This document shows positions 20,834-25,262 of a DNA stretch of 25,262 nucleotides, piece by piece. Position 1 is the first letter of the stretch. Each line of letters starts with the position of its first letter. The DNA lies in the IMG/VR virus record IMGVR_UViG_3300008117_000273, positions 1 to 25,262 of that record; one strand, 5' to 3'. Source of the stretch: a virus. The position numbers and the translations under genes were made by a program. The notes beneath the pieces were generated by a model. The model was given only the letters and a program-made list of their open reading frames with translations, was not told where the DNA came from and ran no database searches.

Positions 20834-21490
20834 ATGAAATACGTTTATCCATACCGCAAAACACAGAACAAAGTAGATGTTCTGTCTCATTCAATAGCAT
20901 GGCTCAGATCCTTTGATCCGGATGCTGAGATCTACGTCATAGGAGATCCACATCCTCAAGGAATTCATGTGCCTATCAGCACGCTGCCCATCAGAGGCTG
21001 CGATGTGACCAACAAGATGATGCATTTTGCCTGGCATTTCGGAGGTACTTTCTGCTATATGAATGATGACTTTTTTATTGGCTCAAACTTTCGCTTTGAC
21101 AACATCCTCAGCAATGGAGAGATGCAGATCAATGAACGTCATGCACCTACATATCAGGAAGCTATGCAGAACACAATAGATTTTTTAAAGTCAGTAGATA
21201 AACCGATCATGAATTTTGAGTGCCATCAGCCTGTACTCATGGATTCAGACAAGCTCATCGGCCTATTTGACCGCATCACATGGAAGCATCATAATCATTT
21301 CATAAAATCCATGTATCTGAATTACTATGGATGCGATCATGTGCCAGGTGAGAATCTCAAGGTAGCCAATGACATACGAAAGGCCCAGGAGTTCCTGAGC
21401 CTTTACGGATCTTTTAGCACATCTGACACATGGTTCAATCAGAAAGCGCAGCGTGAGTTCATCACCAAACGCTTAGCTTATTCTGCATAG
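20834..21490 (+). CDS. Stealth-like/GT-A-like sugar transferase, only plus-strand gene
   Basis: 218 residues on the opposite strand to everything else. The N-terminus MKYVYPYRK ... HSIAWLRSFDPDAEIYVIGD is a GT-A-like beta-alpha start, and FCYMNDDFFIGSNFRFDNI (residues ~74-92) matches the NDD(M/F)F core of Stealth-type hexose-1-phosphate transferases and related GT-A enzymes, where the Asp pair binds the metal. Later parts (GEMQINERHAPTYQEAM, NFECHQPVLMD, ITWKHHNHFIKSMYLNYY) also look like Stealth domains CR3/CR4 in reduced form. It begins 26 nt from the divergent protease start and ends 29 nt inside the tape-measure gene (convergent overlap). Probably a glycan-modifying accessory gene; substrate unknown. 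Confidence 0.55.
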   Translation: MKYVYPYRKTQNKVDVLSHSIAWLRSFDPDAEIYVIGDPHPQGIHVPISTLPIRGCDVTNKMMHFAWHFGGTFCYMNDDFFIGSNFRFDNILSNGEMQINERHAPTYQEAMQNTIDFLKSVDKPIMNFECHQPVLMDSDKLIGLFDRITWKHHNHFIKSMYLNYYGCDHVPGENLKVANDIRKAQEFLSLYGSFSTSDTWFNQKAQREFITKRLAYSA

Positions 21491-23948
21491 CCACCTTGTT
21501 CTGAGTGCCTGTGATATCTGATTCGAGTACGTATACCGGAGTGCCTTCGTTGCTCTGTCCTATCAGCTCAGCTGTGTTCTGTTGCTGAGTGTTCAGGTTA
21601 GCATTTGCAGCATTGCCTCCTAACTGTCCTGCTGTTGCTCCTGCGCTAACACCTCCTCCCCCAGTGTTCAATGATGGAGCAGTACCTGATTGATATTTCT
21701 GTGCAGCAATGGCAGCGATCTGCGTAGCTCCAATGATAGCAGCTGATGCAATAGCAGCAATACCCGCAGGAGATGGAGGAGGACCAAACTGAGCAATACC
21801 TTTGACGATAGCTGTTGCTGTGTCGATTGCTACCTGAGCAATTCTCAGAGCCTTGTCTCTTTCAAACTGTTGTTTCTTGATCTTCTCTACCTCCTGGAAG
21901 TTCTTGAGTTCAATGGCATATTTTGCAGCTGCATATTTCTGATCAATAGCTGCTCTCTGCTCAGCTGTCAGATTGCTGCTGTTTAGTTCCTGCTGTTGCG
22001 CCTGATCTAATGAGGCAAGCTGTGCATCCGTTTGATTCTGTAGTTCCTGGAGCCTTGCATTCTCAATGTCTGCAATGGCAGAATTCAAAGCACTGATATC
22101 ACTGAGGATCTGTTGACCGATATCAATTTTCTTTTGTAGATTCTCAGCATCATATTTATTGCGGATCTCCTGGAGTTCTTTCTGTTGCTTCTCCTCCAGA
22201 GCTGTCACATCAAGGCCGTATTTTTTAGCCTGTTCTATTAAAGCAAAATACTTATCGGTTACAGCAAGCTCCTCAGTTTGTTGCTGAGTCAACAGTGCTG
22301 CGTTGTATGTATCATAGAATGCCTCCTCATCTGCGATCTCTTGTCTGCGCAATGCTTCTTTTCGGTTGTACTCTTCGCGATCTTTCTCTTGCTTCTCTTT
22401 GTTTGTCTTATCAATGAGGTCAAGTTCCTGCTGTGCATACTTTGCCTCAATATCATTGATTGCATTCTTTAAAGCAAGTCGGAGATTCGTTGTGTCATAT
22501 CCATGCTTGGTCCCGAGCTTCATTAATTCAAGATACTTATCCTGTTCTGCAAGGATCTCCTGTTCCTTATCTGATAGCATGCTGCGATTAAATTCCTTCT
22601 CAGCTTCCTGAATCTTTTTCAAATCTTCCTTGCGCTGCTCAGCTGCTTTCTTTCCTGCTTCTCTTGCCTTCTCAGCTTGTTCCTTCTGCACCTTCTCTGC
22701 ATTGTCGGCTACCTTCTTGGCATTCTCTGCTACTTTCTTTCTGTTCTCAGCTGCATCCAGTTCACGTTGGAACTTGATATCTGCATAGTGATCTTTAGCC
22801 TGTTTACCAAGTGCAACATATCTCTCGCGTGATTGAGTTAATTGCTCTTTGATTGCCGATGCTTCATCTTCATTGCCTTGATCAAGCATTTGCTTGTATC
22901 GTTGTGTAAGGTTTTGAAAGCGATATTGCTCTTTGATACGTTCATCTTGTTTTGCCTGGGCAACTATCTTAATATTTTTTAATTGCTCTTGTGCAAGTTC
23001 ATGATCTGATTTGCCCTCAGCTTCCATGAGTTTTATTCTCTGGTCAAGATGTTTCTGTAATGCAGCTAATGAATCATCAGAGGCTTTTCTTGTGCGCTCT
23101 AAACTTTTTGTAAATCTTTCATTTGATTCCGCAGCCTCATCAGAATTATCACCGAATGCAATCAATGCTCCTGCCACAGCAGCAAGTGCACCTATCAATA
23201 AGAAAATAGGATTCGCCTTGATCACTGCATTGAGTGCTTTCATTGCAAGAGTCCCAAGGTTCGTTGCTATCGTTGCAGCTTTCTGTGCTGTGGTCATGGC
23301 AACAGTTGCTCCTGCATTCGCTCCTGTAGCTACTGTGTTCTCAACAGTGAGTGCAGTCTTGATCTTCTCAGCTGCATTCCTTAACTGGATCCCAAGGATC
23401 GCATCTGAGTTTAGATTCTTTGCTATAGTATTTACTGCGTTGACAAGTCCCTGAGTAGCTTGTAGCTTGACCATGGTCTGAATCAGTGCCTCACTCTCTA
23501 CTCCAGTCAAAGCCATTGCGCTCTGGAATCCTTCAAATACAGCTGCTCCTGTTTCTATCCCTGCAAGTGTAGTATCAAGTCCAACGAAGTCAGAGGATAG
23601 TGCCTCAGTCGCAGCCTTTAGATCTCCGATCTCATCCTTTAATGCAGCAGCAGATTCAAGAGCCTGTTTCCCTACAGGTGATTCAGCTCCTGCCTGAGCA
23701 GCAATAGTCTGATATTGCTTCATGGCTTGAGTCAGCTCACGCATTGTCAGACCTCCTGCTTCTACCCTGGCATTGAGTTCGGACATACGCTGATCAAAAT
23801 CCTCAAGTCCTGCGCCTTGCTTGGCAGTGTTCTGTACATTCTGTACATCCTTGTTCAGATTGTTGATTGCCTTGTCAAAGTTCTGAACATCCTGAACTGA
23901 GCTGCCTGTGTCAACCCTTAGCGAAAATACTGCTTCTTTATTTGCCAT
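21462..23948 (-). CDS. Tail tape measure protein
   Basis: 828 residues from ATG at 23948 (MANKEAVFSLRVDTG). The upstream open frame runs through a terminator and is rejected. Typical features: long charged coiled coil (KKVAENAKKVADNAEKV, QKEQAEKAREAGKKAAEQRK), a hydrophobic segment near residues 240-265 (NPIFLLIGALAAVAGALIAF), and a C-terminal hydrophobic Ala/Ile-rich block (FGPPPSPAGIAAIASAAIIG) before a Gly/Asn/Gln-rich end. The protein sets tail length; by the usual ~0.15 nm per residue rule, a tail of roughly 120 nm is expected, pointing to a siphovirus. It ends 29 nt inside the convergent plus-strand gene. Confidence 0.9.
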   Translation of the reverse strand: MANKEAVFSLRVDTGSSVQDVQNFDKAINNLNKDVQNVQNTAKQGAGLEDFDQRMSELNARVEAGGLTMRELTQAMKQYQTIAAQAGAESPVGKQALESAAALKDEIGDLKAATEALSSDFVGLDTTLAGIETGAAVFEGFQSAMALTGVESEALIQTMVKLQATQGLVNAVNTIAKNLNSDAILGIQLRNAAEKIKTALTVENTVATGANAGATVAMTTAQKAATIATNLGTLAMKALNAVIKANPIFLLIGALAAVAGALIAFGDNSDEAAESNERFTKSLERTRKASDDSLAALQKHLDQRIKLMEAEGKSDHELAQEQLKNIKIVAQAKQDERIKEQYRFQNLTQRYKQMLDQGNEDEASAIKEQLTQSRERYVALGKQAKDHYADIKFQRELDAAENRKKVAENAKKVADNAEKVQKEQAEKAREAGKKAAEQRKEDLKKIQEAEKEFNRSMLSDKEQEILAEQDKYLELMKLGTKHGYDTTNLRLALKNAINDIEAKYAQQELDLIDKTNKEKQEKDREEYNRKEALRRQEIADEEAFYDTYNAALLTQQQTEELAVTDKYFALIEQAKKYGLDVTALEEKQQKELQEIRNKYDAENLQKKIDIGQQILSDISALNSAIADIENARLQELQNQTDAQLASLDQAQQQELNSSNLTAEQRAAIDQKYAAAKYAIELKNFQEVEKIKKQQFERDKALRIAQVAIDTATAIVKGIAQFGPPPSPAGIAAIASAAIIGATQIAAIAAQKYQSGTAPSLNTGGGGVSAGATAGQLGGNAANANLNTQQQNTAELIGQSNEGTPVYVLESDITGTQNKVAMQNKLSVW

Positions 23949-23958
23949 GTTTTTATTC

Positions 23959-23984
23959 AAAAAAAGGCCAGTCACCCGGCCTTT
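23959..23984 (-). terminator. Intrinsic terminator between fibre module and tape measure gene
   Basis: On the minus strand, AAAGGCC pairs with GGCCTTT around an 8-nt loop and is followed by a T run. It lies between the stop of the 85-residue gene and the tape-measure ATG, which is only 10 nt further. Confidence 0.75.
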
Positions 23985-24005
23985 GTAAAGTTAATATTTT
24001 ACCTC

Positions 24006-24263
24006 TTAATCTATAGGAGGGAATGGAGGGGTAGGTTTAGGATTGTAAGGTATCAAATCCAAATCTTTCACCCACATAAATTGTACGTTTGTACAGAAGT
24101 TCATTTCCTCAGTTGAGATAATCCAATTATCATCCGCATCTTGGATAGGATTGAAGTAGCTGTCATCAGTGTAAAGCTGCCCTACTAATTCATCTTTCTG
24201 TACCTCTGTCAAAAGTCCTACATATTTAGGATATTCTGCTTGTGTTATGTCTGTTAGTTTCAT
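24006..24263 (-). CDS. Small fibre-associated phage protein (85 aa)
   Basis: 85 residues: MKLTDITQAEYPKYVGLLTE, QKDELVGQLYTDDSYFNPIQD, DNWIISTEEM, then VKDLDLIPYNPKPTPPFPP. I recall this pattern (ITQAEY, QKDEL, YFNPIQD, WIIS(T/I)(E/Q)E, Pro-rich end) as a small protein that regularly follows tail-fibre genes in Bacteroidetes phages. It lies 1 nt after the stop of the frameshifted fibre gene and is followed by a terminator. A fibre chaperone or attachment role is possible; nothing in the sequence proves it. Confidence 0.6.
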   Translation of the reverse strand: MKLTDITQAEYPKYVGLLTEVQKDELVGQLYTDDSYFNPIQDADDNWIISTEEMNFCTNVQFMWVKDLDLIPYNPKPTPPFPPID

Positions 24264-24264
24264 A

Positions 24265-24916
24265 TTATACGTTTCTGCTTAGTGCAGTTTGGAATGTCTG
24301 TACTGCTGTGTAGAAGTTGTCTATTTCAGTTTGTGTTAATTTATCTCCAATAAAAGCAAATGCAGTTTCTCTATCAGAATATACATTTGATGGGACTGGA
24401 TTTGTTGGATTACCTGCACCAACATAAATGTTTACATCTGAAATTGTACCTACCGCTTCTGTTTCTGAAGTATTAATAGTTACATTACCTCTTTTATGTT
24501 GTCGTTGAACACCGCTATCTCTTACTACAGTATAAAAACCTCTCGAATCAGAATTGCTGTCTCCGCTACCAATTAAAGATGAACCCAATGCACATCCATA
24601 ATATGTAGTACCAGCAAAAGAACTATAGATCAGCATTCCCTCAGATGCGTTATTTGTAGTTCCAGCACCCATATCTGCACCCTGAACAGAAGAATCAGTA
24701 CGTAAATAAGTACCTATTGATGCAGTAGATGTACTTGTAAAATTAGATACTTGTTTAAAACCAGTATCACCGTAGGCATTTTAGATCACTCTCAAGTGTA
24801 TTTAATGCACCTAAGATAGTTAAATCAGTTTCTCCAGTGGCAGCTATCCACGCAGTAGTTAGTGTGCCGTATGCACTGCTTGGCTGCACTAAATATGGAT
24901 TGATGATCATTCCCAT
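24265..24916 (-). pseudogene. Tail-fibre/LamG-like gene with internal deletion and frameshift
   Basis: Two coding pieces of one fibre-type protein. The first, from ATG at 24916, reads 49 residues (MIINPYLVQPSSAYG, then TILGALNTLESDLK) and then hits a stop at 24767. The second lies in another frame, open from just after a TAA at 24781 down to 24265, starting NAYGDTGFKQVSNF without a start codon and ending FAFIGDKLTQTEIDNFYTAVQ ... LSRNV. In relatives I recall, about 60 residues (TKMKALYPF.GGTA ... LNGT) lie between these pieces. The junction near 24776-24784 carries AAATG, so deletion between short repeats is likely. An internal ATG at 24672 could make the C-terminal piece alone. Alternatives: assembly collapse, or programmed frameshifting (unlikely, as residues are missing). 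Confidence 0.65.
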
Positions 24917-24919
24917 AAC

Positions 24920-25262
24920 TTACGCTCTGTAACCTATCAATGTAACTTTCAAACCTTTTGCAGTACCATTCCCTATCTGGTCAATATCCACTGTGATTTC
25001 ACTATCATCAGCCAATGCACTATCAGATATTACCGGTGCAGTTGCAGCTGTTGTGGATGTCTTCTCTGTGTTGTCGATTGTCAGCTTTGTACTTAGCACT
25101 GAAGTGGCACCTTCATTGATATCAACAGTGAAGATACTACCTGATGCCTGAGCTGTAGATAGGGAAGCACGTACAGCTGTCAAGGTCATTGCATGAGGCA
25201 TTCTGAATGTCACCTTTGCTGTGCCTGTAGTCAGAGCAGTTGTTTCATCGGATGCAGCCACA
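24920..25262 (-). CDS. Phage virion domain protein, partial at the window edge
   Basis: At least 113 residues; the frame is open to the right edge, and the GTG at 25261 is probably internal, so the N-terminal part is missing. The sequence AASDETTALTTGTAKVTFRMPHAMTLT, VRASLSTAQASGSIFTVDINE, then LSTKLTIDNTEKTSTTAAT, ALADDSEITVDIDQIG and GLKVTLIG is a recurring C-terminal beta-sandwich module of phage virion proteins, often at the end of fibre or head-decoration proteins. Which larger protein it belongs to cannot be seen. Its stop is 3 nt before the ATG of the fibre gene. Confidence 0.6.
   Translation of the reverse strand, partial: VAASDETTALTTGTAKVTFRMPHAMTLTAVRASLSTAQASGSIFTVDINEGATSVLSTKLTIDNTEKTSTTAATAPVISDSALADDSEITVDIDQIGNGTAKGLKVTLIGYRA

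Noticed and set aside
23011-23454. Plus-strand ORF of 147 codons inside the tape measure gene
   Set aside because: Antisense shadow of a strongly supported coiled-coil/hydrophobic gene; Ser/Ala/Phe-rich nonsense-like protein.
24673-24783. Separate small gene upstream of the fibre C-terminal piece
   Set aside because: The stretch lacks a start codon and reads as a direct continuation of the fibre protein, so it is explained by the deletion/frameshift.

Overview
The window is a 25 kb piece of a tailed double-stranded DNA phage, or a prophage-like element, of a Bacteroidetes host. Several things point there. Coding is dense and almost all on the minus strand, with starts chained by 4-nt ATGA overlaps. 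Starts are preceded by A-rich tracts instead of Shine-Dalgarno sequences. A few gaps carry Bacteroidetes-type promoter elements (TTTG, then TAnnTTTG). Many proteins match families I know from Bacteroidetes siphophages (tail tube starting MSCN, portal ending in CRHIW, XkdF-type protease). The only plus-strand gene is at 20834-21490. No terminase, integrase, tRNA or CRISPR array was seen, so this is a partial genome. Base composition is moderately AT-rich.

Minus-strand transcription runs from high to low coordinates. From 25262 down to about 24000 lies a fibre module: a partial virion domain, a fibre gene that has lost its middle and is frameshifted, and a small partner. From 23948 to 11854 lies the virion and lysis block: tape measure, then (after the plus-strand glycan-enzyme-like gene) XkdF-type protease, scaffold, major capsid, tail tube, two small overlapping genes, portal with a long C-terminal extension, a SAM methyltransferase-like gene, head-tail adaptor, two further structural genes, two membrane proteins and an M15 endolysin. 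Intrinsic terminators follow the fibre module, the capsid gene, the tail tube gene and the endolysin. The first three sit within about 25 nt of the next start.

Below 11760 a promoter-like sequence opens an early region. It holds a string of very small genes (coiled coil, DnaJ-type zinc protein, membrane protein and others), a small DnaA-domain-IV-like protein, a compact cytosine-C5 methyltransferase and a winged-helix protein. Next comes a 180-bp non-coding region with ten copies of the 8-mer TGSGACAT (or its complement) around an AT-rich core. This is the best candidate in the window for a replication origin and/or operator. Immediately downstream is a primase-polymerase/helicase, then VRR-NUC nuclease, an ERF-type annealing protein, a PD-(D/E)XK nuclease and a small protein with an SSB-like acidic tail. 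Together these form a replication and recombination module.

The left end (4138 to 1) has a sigma-factor-like protein, small membrane and unknown proteins, and a tightly overlapping glycan cassette: GT-A-like glycosyltransferase, GT-B-like glycosyltransferase and an N-acetyl-sugar amidotransferase. A small protein with a capsid-module-type motif follows. With the plus-strand Stealth-like gene, the phage appears to carry four glycan-active enzymes, presumably to alter host surface polysaccharide or its own virion. GATC is strongly over-represented in the phage backbone but absent from the cytosine methyltransferase gene, which hints at mosaic origins.
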